From: a virus
DNA: 43,794 nt
Direction: 5' to 3' (one strand)
IMG/VR virus record: IMGVR_UViG_3300023179_000190
Coordinates: 1-43,794 of that record
A model generated the notes under the pieces. It was not told where the DNA came from. It saw only the letters and a list, made by a program, of their open reading frames with translations, and did no database searches. Positions 5,423 to 13,814 of the stretch are shown in pieces (the stretch's first letter is position 1; each line of letters opens with the position of its first letter). The position numbers and the translations under genes were made by a program.

Positions 5423-5884
5423 ATGGCAATTAATACTAATAAAAGAATACCAGTAAAATGGGTTAGAGATAAAGCTAAGTCAGCTTATGAAAAACAAGCT
5501 AAATGTTATATTTGTGGTTCTACTAGTGAACTAGAGTTGCATCACCTACATTCTATTACTTGGTTACTAGAATCTTGGGCTAGCAAAAATAAAATAGACA
5601 TTAGCACCGATGAAGCTATACTAGCAGTTCGCGATAGTTTTATTAGCAGTCACTATACAGAGATTTATGAGCTTGTTTATACATTGTGCAATCGTCATCA
5701 TGTACAACTGCACAGCATATATGGCAAATCACCTAGTCCTAATAGTGTAGCTAAGCAAAAACGTTGGATAGAGCTGCAGTGTGAGAAACATAGTAGTGGC
5801 GATAGCAGTTTTCGTGGCAGTAGCTATACCAGCTATTTCTCACAATTTTTAGGAGAAATAGATGGCACTAGAAAAGATTCGTAG
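5423..5884 (+). CDS. HNH endonuclease-like protein
   Basis: The 153-residue protein has a zinc-knuckle CYICGSTSELELHH (Cys-x2-Cys at about residues 28-31, His-His at about 41-42) and a second pair in LCNRHHVQLH (about 88-97), which is the Cys4/His arrangement of HNH nucleases. In HK97-like phages an HNH protein beside the terminase assists cutting of packaged DNA; that role fits the position here. The Shine-Dalgarno is weak. Its last 23 bp overlap the portal gene. It could instead be a selfish homing nuclease, but its integration into the packaging cluster by overlap and shared promoter argues against that. Confidence 0.8.
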   Translation: MAINTNKRIPVKWVRDKAKSAYEKQAKCYICGSTSELELHHLHSITWLLESWASKNKIDISTDEAILAVRDSFISSHYTEIYELVYTLCNRHHVQLHSIYGKSPSPNSVAKQKRWIELQCEKHSSGDSSFRGSSYTSYFSQFLGEIDGTRKDS

Positions 5885-7046
5885 TTGGATTCGTGAAAAA
5901 TTAAATCCAGCTCAACCACTAATACATCATGACGAAGGCACACATATAGGTAGCGAAAGTAGAATCGTTACTTATAGAAATGCATTTCGTAACATAGACA
6001 GTGTAAATCGTAGCGTTAATATGGTTATTAGCGCAGCTAGTTCACTAGACTATGATATAAAAGATAAAATAAATGAAGGAGTAGTAGTTGGTGTTCGTCA
6101 AAAAACGCTAGCAAACTTACTTAACTTTAGACCAAATCCTTATCAAACAGCACAAGATTTTAGGCGAGAACTATTTAAAGACCTACTACTAGAAGGCAAT
6201 GCATTTATACACTTTGATGGCGTATTTATGTATCACCTACCAGCAGAAAATGTAGAAATATTAAGTGATGCAAAAACTTTTATACGTGGATATAGATATA
6301 ACGGTAATGTATTATTTGAAGAACGCGAAGTTTTTTACTTTAAGGACATAAATAGTGCCAGTATTTATAGAGGTGCTAGTAGACTAGAAGGCTGTATAGA
6401 AAATATAGGTATACTTTACAGCATGCAAGAATTTCAGCAAAAGTTTTTTGATAATGGTACTATATTTGGACTAGTACTTACTAGCGATAATACACTATCA
6501 CAAGCTGCCAAAGAAAAAACACTACAATACTGGCAACAAAGATATAATACTAAGTCGGGCGGAAAGCGTCCAATTATTTTGGACAGCGGACTAAAGCCTA
6601 TGCGCCTAAGTGAGCAAAGTTTTAGTGATCTAGACTTTGATCGCGCAATAAAAACACATGGTGAGCGTATTATGACAACTGTAGGTGTTCCACCTATACT
6701 ACTACAAGGAGGTAATAATGCTAACATTGCCCCTAATTTACGCTTATTTTATCTGGAAACAGTACTGCCTATTGTTAGGCTATATATTTCCGCTGTCGAA
6801 AGATATTTTGGATACGACGTGGAAGCAGTAACTAGTAATGTTAGTGCATTACAGCCTGATATTGGTGAATTAGCAAAATATCATAGCACACTAGTTAATG
6901 GTGGTATTATAACACCAAATGAAGCTAGAATAGAATTAAGGTATCCTAAATTAGACGGTGGGGATACTATTAGAATACCTGCTAATATAGCAGGTTCAGC
7001 AGCCAACCCATCTCTTGGTGGTAGGCCTAGTGATACGAAGGAGTAA
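5862..7046 (+). CDS. Portal protein, HK97 family
   Basis: The 394-residue protein has the hallmarks of phage portals: NIDSVNRSVNMVISAASSLDYDI near the N-terminus (split here as NIDSVNRSVNMVI and SAASSLDYDI), LLNFRPNPYQTAQDFRREL, LLEGNAFIHFDG, and VGVPPILLQGG followed by a helical stretch ending in a flexible Gly/Pro-rich tail. Twelve copies form the ring at one capsid vertex that docks the terminase and later the tail. An AGGAGA Shine-Dalgarno lies 6 nt before the ATG, inside the HNH gene. The stop is immediately followed by the start of the protease-capsid gene. Confidence 0.92.
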   Translation: MALEKIRSWIREKLNPAQPLIHHDEGTHIGSESRIVTYRNAFRNIDSVNRSVNMVISAASSLDYDIKDKINEGVVVGVRQKTLANLLNFRPNPYQTAQDFRRELFKDLLLEGNAFIHFDGVFMYHLPAENVEILSDAKTFIRGYRYNGNVLFEEREVFYFKDINSASIYRGASRLEGCIENIGILYSMQEFQQKFFDNGTIFGLVLTSDNTLSQAAKEKTLQYWQQRYNTKSGGKRPIILDSGLKPMRLSEQSFSDLDFDRAIKTHGERIMTTVGVPPILLQGGNNANIAPNLRLFYLETVLPIVRLYISAVERYFGYDVEAVTSNVSALQPDIGELAKYHSTLVNGGIITPNEARIELRYPKLDGGDTIRIPANIAGSAANPSLGGRPSDTKE

Positions 7047-7047
7047 T

Positions 7048-9078
7048 ATGAAAACAAAACTGGAAAAATTACTCTATTTAAGCAGTAAGTTTACAGCTAG
7101 TACAGATACTGAAGATAGCATTTATATTGAAGGATATGCTAGCACAGTAGACCGTGATCGTCAAGGTGATGTAATTCCTATGTCTGCATGGACTGAAGGA
7201 TTAAAAAATTATCTTAAAAATCCGATTATACTAGCCTATCACAATCATCAGATGCCAATTGGCAGAATGATCGATCATAAAGTTACTGATCAGGGTTTGT
7301 GGATTCGAGCACAGATTCCTAGTGAAGTAGGTGATGTATACAAACTGGTTAAAAAGGGTATATTAAGTGCATTTAGCGTAGGTTTTAGAGTACGTGATGC
7401 AGATTATGATCACGCTAGTGAGTCATTTTTGATCAAGGATCTAGAACTACATGAAATTAGTGTAGTTTCAATTCCTGCCAATCAAAATACACTATTTAGT
7501 TTAGCCAAGGCATTTGACACTGCCGAAGATTTTGAGTCATTTAAACAGCAATTTGCTCCAAAGGAATCAGCTAAAAAGCTAGATACCCAAAAATCAGCAA
7601 AAAGCACTATAAAAGAGGAATGGGACATGGATCCAAAAGAATTAGAGAAATTACTAGCAGATGCTGCTGCTAAAGCTGCTGAGCAAACTGCTAAAGCCGT
7701 AGTAGAGGCACAAACAAAAGCTGCTGAAGAAGCACAACGTAAATTAGCCGAAGAGCATGCACTAGAAGCTAAAATTAAAGCTGCTGTTAATGCAGTATCA
7801 CCAGCTGTACAAACAGTAGATACTGGTGCTGAGCGTCTCTTAGCAGATGTTGAAAAGCGCTTAGAAGATCAGGCCAACGAGCACAAGAGTGCTATTGAAA
7901 ACCTACAGAGTGCTATTCGTGAAAAAGCCAAAGAGCTCGAGCAGCTACAAAATAAGAGTGGTGAGCTAGAAGCACTACAAAAAAGCCGTATGCACTTTAC
8001 TGATGCAAAAGAAGGTGATGTTAGCTATAGTGACAAAGAAAAAGCTGTTTTACTAAGTAAAGTTCTACGCAAGCCAATTCAAGAAACCAAATTTGGTAAA
8101 ATGGTATTAGAAAAAGCAGCTAGTTTTGGTGGACGTGATCGCTTTACTAGTACTAATGGTGAAGCTTGGGAAATTGAAGTTAGCACAGCTATTCAAGGTG
8201 AAATGCGTCGTCAACTAGTAGTAGTTGGCACAGTTAATAGCATTGCTATGAATCAAACAGTTATGCGTATTCCTGTAAACCCAGATACTGGCACAAATGC
8301 TACTTGGGTAGCTGGCAGCAGTTTCGGGTCGGACTATACTAGCGTTGCTGGTACAGGTGCTAGTAGCGGTACAACTAGAACACATACTATCAAAGAAGTT
8401 ACACTAACTGCACAAAAATTAGCTACAAAAGAGTATGTATCTTTTGAAGAAGATGAAGATACAATTATTCCCTTACTACCACTAATTCGTGATGCTATGG
8501 CACGTCGTATGGCCAAAACACTTGATAAAGCTATGCTATTAGGTGATGGTGGTACAACTGCTACAGGTCAAGTAGCTGCTGCTATTAAGGGTCTAGCAAG
8601 TTATGATCCCGTTGCTGGTAGTGGCGTTACACTAGATATTAGTGCTGCTGATAAATTCACTGTTGCTAAGGCAATGGCTGCTCGTAAAGCACTAGGTGCT
8701 TGGGGCTTAAATCCTAGTGAACTAATTATGTTTGTTAGTACACAATCTTACTATGAGTTAATGGAAGATAGCAACTTTTTAACAGTTGACAAAGCTGGTC
8801 CTGCTGCTACACTACTAACTGGTCAAGTAGGTAGCATAGGTAATACACCAGTGCTTGTTAGCGCAAGTTTTGATGCTGCTGGAGTAGACGGAAATGCTGC
8901 TGCTGTAGTAGTCAATCCCATGAACTTTTTAGTAGGTACACATCGTGGTATGCGCGTTGATAGTGACGACGAAGTCGTAAATCAGCGTAGTGTACTAGTA
9001 GCTAGTATGCGTATTGGTATGACACAACTATCAACAGTTGATGGTCAAGGTGTTGTAGCAGTTCGTTACGTACCCTAA
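7048..9078 (+). CDS. Prohead protease-major capsid protein fusion
   Basis: The 676-residue polyprotein has an HK97-type (S78) prohead protease at about residues 20-155: IEGYASTVDRDRQGDVI, the His-containing LAYHNHQMPIG and the Ser-containing ILSAFSVGFR. A charged Ala/Glu/Lys coiled coil at about 190-310 resembles the scaffolding delta domain. From about 335 on it is an HK97-fold capsid protein (AIQGEMRRQLVVVGTVN, ALGAWGLNPSELIMFVS, GMRVDSDDEVVNQ). AAGGAG lies 7 nt before the ATG at 7048; an in-frame ATG at 7015 inside the portal gene is less likely. The protease would be expected to release itself and the scaffold domain during maturation. An internal start at 7627 may give capsid protein alone. 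Confidence 0.92.
   Translation: MKTKLEKLLYLSSKFTASTDTEDSIYIEGYASTVDRDRQGDVIPMSAWTEGLKNYLKNPIILAYHNHQMPIGRMIDHKVTDQGLWIRAQIPSEVGDVYKLVKKGILSAFSVGFRVRDADYDHASESFLIKDLELHEISVVSIPANQNTLFSLAKAFDTAEDFESFKQQFAPKESAKKLDTQKSAKSTIKEEWDMDPKELEKLLADAAAKAAEQTAKAVVEAQTKAAEEAQRKLAEEHALEAKIKAAVNAVSPAVQTVDTGAERLLADVEKRLEDQANEHKSAIENLQSAIREKAKELEQLQNKSGELEALQKSRMHFTDAKEGDVSYSDKEKAVLLSKVLRKPIQETKFGKMVLEKAASFGGRDRFTSTNGEAWEIEVSTAIQGEMRRQLVVVGTVNSIAMNQTVMRIPVNPDTGTNATWVAGSSFGSDYTSVAGTGASSGTTRTHTIKEVTLTAQKLATKEYVSFEEDEDTIIPLLPLIRDAMARRMAKTLDKAMLLGDGGTTATGQVAAAIKGLASYDPVAGSGVTLDISAADKFTVAKAMAARKALGAWGLNPSELIMFVSTQSYYELMEDSNFLTVDKAGPAATLLTGQVGSIGNTPVLVSASFDAAGVDGNAAAVVVNPMNFLVGTHRGMRVDSDDEVVNQRSVLVASMRIGMTQLSTVDGQGVVAVRYVP
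7614..7629 (+). promoter_or_regulatory. In-frame internal ribosome binding site and ATG for capsid protein alone
   Basis: AGAGGA (7614-7619) lies 7 nt before an in-frame ATG (7627-7629) at the junction between protease and scaffold domain. Initiation here would give a 483-residue scaffold-capsid protein (MDPKELEKLL...) without protease. That would solve the need for hundreds of capsid subunits but few proteases. The site is visible; its use is inferred. Confidence 0.6.
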
Positions 9079-9091
9079 TCTTTAAGGTTAA

Positions 9092-9149
9092 AAACAGGAC
9101 TCGCAAGAGTCCTGTTTCTAAAGACTATTAATATAGTTTTTAGAAACAG
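9092..9149 (+). terminator. Two mutually exclusive hairpins after the capsid gene
   Basis: Hairpin 1 is an 11-bp perfect stem, AAACAGGACTC with GAGTCCTGTTT (9092-9117), capped by a GCAA tetraloop. Hairpin 2 (9112-9149) is a 17-bp stem with one G-U pair and a TAAT loop, formed by CTGTTTCTAAAGACTAT and ATAGTTTTTAGAAACAG. They share 9112-9117, so only one can form in full. Hairpin 1 lacks a T-run. Hairpin 2 ends 1 nt before the AGGAGA of the next gene. Partial termination, RNase III processing or mRNA protection are candidate roles. Confidence 0.6.
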
Positions 9150-9162
9150 TAGGAGAAATTAA

Positions 9163-9735
9163 ATGGCCGTTAATCTAGTTACAAAAACAGAATGTAAAAA
9201 TTACTTAGGAATTACTACTAGTAACAGAGATACGGAAATAGACTTTCTTATTCCTAAGGTAAGTAAATTAGTACAAACATATTGTCGTAGAGGCTTAACA
9301 GAATATGCAAATGCTACTGTATATACACAGTATGATAATGGTGGATATGATAAGATTATACTAAAAGAAACCCCTGTTATAAATCTTATCAGTTTTGGAT
9401 ATAGTACTGACTATGGTGTAACATATACTAGTTTAACACAAAATACTGACTGGTTATTGGATGGAGACTTTATAATTCCTATTAACTATCAAGGTATATT
9501 TAAATATTATCTACGAGGATATAAAATAGAATATTTTGGTGGTTATGATGATTTACCAGACGACTTAAAATTAGCAGTTTTAGATTTAGTAGAGTACTAC
9601 ATGAAAAACAATAGTGCTGTGCATGTTAATAGAGATATAGGCCCTAATACTACACAAATACAATATATAGCTACAACAAACTTTCCGGCACATATTAAGC
9701 GTATACTAGATCAATATGTTGTGGATTATACATAA
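9163..9735 (+). CDS. Head-tail connector protein, gp6-like (adaptor)
   Basis: The 190-residue protein reads as an HK97 gp6/SPP1 gp15-type adaptor: an N-terminal helical part (TKTECKNYLGIT, EIDFLIPKVSKLVQTYCRR), a central beta part with TVYTQYDNGG and a C-terminal helix (LKLAVLDLVEYYMKNNS). Such rings sit between the portal and the tail. The position right after the capsid gene fits. AGGAGA lies 6 nt before the ATG. Its TAA overlaps the next ATG (TAATG). Confidence 0.75.
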   Translation: MAVNLVTKTECKNYLGITTSNRDTEIDFLIPKVSKLVQTYCRRGLTEYANATVYTQYDNGGYDKIILKETPVINLISFGYSTDYGVTYTSLTQNTDWLLDGDFIIPINYQGIFKYYLRGYKIEYFGGYDDLPDDLKLAVLDLVEYYMKNNSAVHVNRDIGPNTTQIQYIATTNFPAHIKRILDQYVVDYT

Positions 9736-11360
9736 TGGGAATACGTAGACAAATACATTTTTCTAGATTACTAGATATAATTTGTGGAAGTGCTCTACAA
9801 GGAGCAAATACTAAAATTCAAAAAAGCGCAGTATACGAAGATTTTAAGTTAGCTAAGCTAGAAGAAAATAAACTAAGAAGTTTAATTGATGCCAATCTTC
9901 CAACATTTTATGTAGTTAATACAGAAACAATTACACATGAGTTAGTAAAAGGTCTTGATTTAAATAACTTTAAAGAAAATGAAGACTATGTACGTCAGCA
10001 GTTTCCTAGTAAGCAAGAATTAAAAGATTTTTTATTAAAAACTGTAACAGATGCTATTAAAACTCTGCCAACTAAATCTTTTGTAGACGCAAGCTATAAT
10101 CCACTAAATAAAGCCTATAGTGAATTATTAGATACATTTGCTAGAAGAACTAGTTACTATGGTTATAGAACAGCCGCAAATAAGTTTGGTAGTGATATGC
10201 GCGCAATATTAAAGCAATCAGGCATATACATAGCTAGTGACGCTTCAACTATAATAGATTTACCAGCTTTATCTTATTTAGTAATAGGTCCAACTTTTAA
10301 TAGTGTAGTTGCAAAAGTAAATGATTTGCTAAATAAACATTTGCGAGATAAGTTTAAAAGCTCCTATGATATAAATTTAAAAGCCTACGATAAAGATGCA
10401 GATGCTAGAAATAGATTTACTATAGGTGACTACATAAATGCAGGACATACTTCAGCATATACTGGTTCTGGAGATTTAATAGGTATAAATATGCCACTAG
10501 CACAAGAAAAACAATTCTTGTTAAGCGGCGACCCTAAATCGGAGGGATTAGAAACAGCTATAGCAGACCTATATCTTAATGCTAATTATAGCATAACTTT
10601 TAAGCAAAATTTTACTAGGCAAGCTACAAATTTACTTGATATGCAATTTAGTTTTACTATTACTATGCCAAGTAAATTTAATACTACTACCCTACGAACA
10701 GATGAAGTTAGAAGAATAAAAAAATATATAGGCGATACCATACTGCCAACAATTTTAGAACAAGCACAACAGAAGTTTAAGGGCGGTATAATAGAGCAAG
10801 TCACTTTAGATAGTGCAGCTAGTCCAAGTTTTTATGAATATGTAGAAGATTTAATAAAAAATACACTAAAAGGTAAACCTACTCTTGATATAACTAAAAT
10901 CAGTACAAACAGTAAAACAAATAGCGTAGCTATTAAAACTCATGCTATAATTAAAAGTAAAAAGCCATTAAAAGCAAAAAGTAGTACTGGTAAAATTAAA
11001 ATAAGTGCACAAAAAATACCTAAATCAGTAGACTCTAGCGTAACAAGCTTACAAACTCTTTTAAATGCTAAGTTAGTGCAAACCATAAAACAAAATATGG
11101 GTCTGGGAAATAGGCGAGACATACTCAACCTACGCAGTGGCAGATTTGCAGAAAGTGTAAGTGTAGAACAATTAAGCGAAAGTCGTCAAGGAGCTATAAG
11201 CGTATTTTATACTTACATGCGTAATCCTTATGCTACTTTTAGTGAGGGCGGACGTCAGCAAAATCCACGTAGTAGAGACCCTAAATTGCTAATCTCAAAG
11301 TCAATTAGACAATTGGCCCAACAAATAACCCAACAAAGATTACGGGCTGTACTAGTATGA
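9735..11360 (+). CDS. Putative neck/head-completion protein, unusually large (541 aa)
   Basis: The gene sits where HK97-like phages encode small neck or tail-completion proteins, but at 541 residues it is several times larger. The C-terminus (GRFAESVSVEQLSES, YTYMRNPYATFSEGG, PRSRDPKLLISKSIRQLAQQ) resembles the virion-binding end of tail-completion proteins. The N-terminal 400 residues are Lys-rich with helices and beta segments and are unfamiliar. There is no signal peptide or membrane segment. Start and stop overlap both neighbours (TAATG and ATGA), so translation is coupled. Role inferred from position. Confidence 0.55.
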   Translation: MGIRRQIHFSRLLDIICGSALQGANTKIQKSAVYEDFKLAKLEENKLRSLIDANLPTFYVVNTETITHELVKGLDLNNFKENEDYVRQQFPSKQELKDFLLKTVTDAIKTLPTKSFVDASYNPLNKAYSELLDTFARRTSYYGYRTAANKFGSDMRAILKQSGIYIASDASTIIDLPALSYLVIGPTFNSVVAKVNDLLNKHLRDKFKSSYDINLKAYDKDADARNRFTIGDYINAGHTSAYTGSGDLIGINMPLAQEKQFLLSGDPKSEGLETAIADLYLNANYSITFKQNFTRQATNLLDMQFSFTITMPSKFNTTTLRTDEVRRIKKYIGDTILPTILEQAQQKFKGGIIEQVTLDSAASPSFYEYVEDLIKNTLKGKPTLDITKISTNSKTNSVAIKTHAIIKSKKPLKAKSSTGKIKISAQKIPKSVDSSVTSLQTLLNAKLVQTIKQNMGLGNRRDILNLRSGRFAESVSVEQLSESRQGAISVFYTYMRNPYATFSEGGRQQNPRSRDPKLLISKSIRQLAQQITQQRLRAVLV

Positions 11361-11800
11361 CTAAACGCAGACAAATAATTCAAGCACTAGCAGATAAAAT
11401 TAATGCTAGTATAAATGGAGGTAGTCCTTATCAAACTAACTTACAAAATCAGTGCTTTGCCAAACTAAAGTTTTGGGACGAAGTAAATGATTTTCCTAGT
11501 GTTTATATAACACCAGGTAGCGAAACTAGAGACTATCAACTAAGTAATTTTGCTTGGGGTATGCTAGGTGTATCTCTAAAAGTATACTGTAAGGGTGAAG
11601 ATGATTCACAAGAACAACTAGAGCAACTACTAAGTGATCTAGAGATTTGTATAGATGCTAATAGACAACTTGTCTATGATTCAACAACAGGTTATGAAAC
11701 CACAGAAATACTAATAGCTTCAATAACTACAGATGAGGGATTATTGTCTCCCTATGCAGTTGGTGAAATTAACTTACAGGTCCGCTATCAGATCATGTAA
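11357..11800 (+). CDS. Tail terminator/tail completion protein (putative)
   Basis: The 147-residue protein has helices at the N-terminus (RRQIIQALADKINASI), a beta core (FPSVYITPGSETRDYQ, GMLGVSLKVYCKG) and a helix EQLEQLLSDLEICIDAN. This is the fold order of lambda gpU/HK97 gp10-type terminators that cap the tail tube. It directly precedes the tail-tube gene, as expected. Its ATG overlaps the preceding stop (ATGA). The assignment relies on position and size. Confidence 0.6.
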   Translation: MTKRRQIIQALADKINASINGGSPYQTNLQNQCFAKLKFWDEVNDFPSVYITPGSETRDYQLSNFAWGMLGVSLKVYCKGEDDSQEQLEQLLSDLEICIDANRQLVYDSTTGYETTEILIASITTDEGLLSPYAVGEINLQVRYQIM

Positions 11801-11806
11801 GCAACT

Positions 11807-11856
11807 GTGCTCGTAAGCTAGCTACAGATAAATATCTTGTAAAAGCTTTGCAGCAC
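11807..11856 (+). repeat. Imperfect inverted repeat before the tail-tube gene
   Basis: GTGCT (11807-11811) plus AAGCT (11815-11819) can pair with AGCTT (11844-11848) plus AGCAC (11852-11856), separated by a 3x3 internal loop. No promoter is seen in this 76-bp gap. A transcript-stabilising or processing hairpin for the highly expressed tube gene is possible. Confidence 0.35.
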
Positions 11857-11876
11857 CTAATAAAAAAGGAAGAGAT

Positions 11877-13349
11877 ATGGCTTTAAATTTAATTCGTAAT
11901 GCAAGAATGTTCTTTACAACTAATATTAGTTCTACAGGAATAGTTCAAGCTAGTGGATTTACTAATGCTAATACATTTGAAATCCAGGTACTAGATGGTT
12001 TAAGTTTTAGTCAAAATACTACAACTGAAACTATAACAGTTAATGAAGCTGGCGATAGCCCAATTCGTGGTCAACGCCAGTTTAATACAGCTTTAGATCC
12101 AGCAGAGATTACATTTAGTACATATATTAGACCATATAAACTAAATGAAACTGGTGCTTTACCAGCTTGGAGTGCAAGTTTTGCTAGAGTAGATCCATCG
12201 GGTGCTAATGCTACACTTGGTAATGGTACTGGTGGTACACAAATTGCTACAGCTTATGGACCCAATACATTTATATATGCTGATGCAGCACCTACAGGTG
12301 GTAGAACAGCAAGATTTAGTCCTGTATTTAATAGTAGTAGTCAATTAATTGGTATTACAATGGTAGATGCTGGTGCAGGCTATCTTGTATTGCCTACAGT
12401 ATATATAGTAGATCCTGATACTACAGCTGAAACTGGTGCTGACTTAGTACAAATAACTCTAAGTGGTTCATTAACTACAGGAGCAAATATTGTACCAGAA
12501 GAATATGTATTATGGGAAGCATTTGCTACTGGTTTAGGTGCTACAAGCGGTTGGGTTCCAGGTAGTAGCTTTAGTGAAGTTAATTTTAATAGTAGTTCTA
12601 AAAATCAATTAACACGTTTTGGTATGATTATTGTACTTGATGGTACTAGTTATTTTATAGATAACTGTAGCTTAGATCAAGCTAGTATTGATTTCGGACT
12701 AGATGCTATTAGTACTATTGCTTGGACTGCTCGCGGTACAGAATTACGTTCGGCAAGTACTAATATTGCTATTAATGATAGTACAAATAGTCTATCTGGA
12801 GGCGCATCAGGTAATTTTAAACCAAAAATTACTAGTGCACATTTTTTAGCTAATAAATTAAGCACAGTAAGTATTCAATCAATTACTCGTGGTGGTCAGA
12901 CTGTTAGTGGAGCTAGTAAAACTTATACACTAGCATTAACTGGTGGTAATATTACACTTGCTAATAATATTACTTATCTAACACCTGCTAATCTTGGCAT
13001 TGTTAATAAGCCTGTTACTTATTTTACAGGTACTCGTGCTATTAGTGGAAGTTTTAACTGCTATTTAAAAACTGGTAGTAATAATAGCTATGGACTAATG
13101 CAAGATATGCTAGCTCAATCAACAACAAATGTACAACCATCTTTTGATGTTGAATTACATATTGGTGGTAAAACTGGAGATCCTATAAGACTACAAATTG
13201 ATTTAGACAGCTGCGTATTTTCAATACCAACAATTAATACAGAGCAAGTTGTTAGCCAAACATTAAACTTTACAGCACAAGGTAGCACTAGTGGTGACTA
13301 TGATCTTGCAGCTACTAATGAAGCAGTAATTAAATACTATAGTATATAA
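11877..13349 (+). CDS. Major tail tube protein
   Basis: The 490-residue protein starts MALNLIRNARMFFTTN and contains FEIQVLDGLSFSQNTTTETI, FNTALDPAEITFSTYIRPY, then a C-terminal half with TLALTGGNITLANNITYL and VVSQTLNFTAQGSTSGDYD. These are beta-rich Thr/Ser/Gly features of large tail-tube proteins. Between about residues 95 and 190 is an extra beta region with MVDAGAGYLVLPTVYIVD, a pattern common in surface-exposed virion insertions. AAGGA precedes the ATG. A strong hairpin follows the stop, as after the capsid gene, fitting a major virion component. No sheath gene follows, which supports a non-contractile tail. Confidence 0.8.
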   Translation: MALNLIRNARMFFTTNISSTGIVQASGFTNANTFEIQVLDGLSFSQNTTTETITVNEAGDSPIRGQRQFNTALDPAEITFSTYIRPYKLNETGALPAWSASFARVDPSGANATLGNGTGGTQIATAYGPNTFIYADAAPTGGRTARFSPVFNSSSQLIGITMVDAGAGYLVLPTVYIVDPDTTAETGADLVQITLSGSLTTGANIVPEEYVLWEAFATGLGATSGWVPGSSFSEVNFNSSSKNQLTRFGMIIVLDGTSYFIDNCSLDQASIDFGLDAISTIAWTARGTELRSASTNIAINDSTNSLSGGASGNFKPKITSAHFLANKLSTVSIQSITRGGQTVSGASKTYTLALTGGNITLANNITYLTPANLGIVNKPVTYFTGTRAISGSFNCYLKTGSNNSYGLMQDMLAQSTTNVQPSFDVELHIGGKTGDPIRLQIDLDSCVFSIPTINTEQVVSQTLNFTAQGSTSGDYDLAATNEAVIKYYSI

Positions 13350-13356
13350 TTAAATA

Positions 13357-13376
13357 GGGGTGCTATATAGCACCCC
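13357..13376 (+). terminator. Perfect hairpin after the tail-tube gene
   Basis: GGGGTGCT and AGCACCCC form an 8-bp GC-rich stem around ATAT. It is followed by CTCTATT rather than a T-run, so it may attenuate weakly or protect the 3' end of tail-tube mRNA from decay. Confidence 0.5.
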
Positions 13377-13403
13377 CTCTATTAACCAAAGGAAATTAAA
13401 TAG

Positions 13404-13814
13404 ATGTCTAGCTTATCACTAAAAAACATGCTTGTTCCTAGCAAGGAAGTTACTGTAGAGTATCCAGGTATGCCAGGATTTGAAATTCAAGTAAGTTTTT
13501 TATCCAGAGAAACATTACAAACAATTCGTAAAAAAGCCACTAAAACTACTTTTAAAAATCGTCAGCCTGTAGAAGAACTCAATGACGATTTATTCTTAGA
13601 ACTATATGTTCGCGGAAGTATTAAAGGCTGGACCGGCTTAAAATTTAAATATCTAGAACAATTAGCACCAGTTGATTTAGCTGATCAAGATCTTGAGCAA
13701 GAATTAGAGTATAGTGAAGAAAATGCACTTTACTTAATGAAAAGCTCTACTAACTTTGACAGCTTTATCAGCGAAAAAGTAACTGACTTGGGAAACTTTT
13801 CCAAGAGCAAGTAG
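13404..13814 (+). CDS. Tail assembly chaperone, short form (G-like)
   Basis: The 136-residue protein lies between the tail tube and the tape measure, the invariant position of G/GT chaperones. It starts MSSLSLKNMLVPSKEVTVEY, has a beta N-terminal part and a helical acidic C-terminal part (LADQDLEQELEYSEENALYL). It would coat the tape measure protein and recruit tube subunits. AAAGGA precedes the ATG by 10 nt. Near its 3' end is a GGGAAAC slippery site from which ribosomes shifting to -1 would make the long form. Confidence 0.8.
   Translation: MSSLSLKNMLVPSKEVTVEYPGMPGFEIQVSFLSRETLQTIRKKATKTTFKNRQPVEELNDDLFLELYVRGSIKGWTGLKFKYLEQLAPVDLADQDLEQELEYSEENALYLMKSSTNFDSFISEKVTDLGNFSKSK
13790..13796 (+). 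promoter_or_regulatory. Programmed -1 frameshift site GGGAAAC
   Basis: In the zero frame the bases read TTG GGA AAC, so G-GGA-AAC is a canonical X-XXY-YYZ heptamer, close to lambda's GGGAAAG. Slippage moves ribosomes into the frame of 13796-14185, which is open with no stop. The slip point lies 6 codons before the zero-frame TAG. Confidence 0.85.

Noticed and set aside
5423-5884. HNH gene as an intron-borne homing nuclease
   Set aside because: Its neighbours are intact, it overlaps the portal gene and has a promoter in front, and HNH proteins are regular members of packaging clusters.
11877-13349. Tail sheath protein, which would imply a contractile tail
   Set aside because: Only one major tail protein precedes the chaperones and tape measure, its sequence is tube-like, and no wedge or spike baseplate genes follow.
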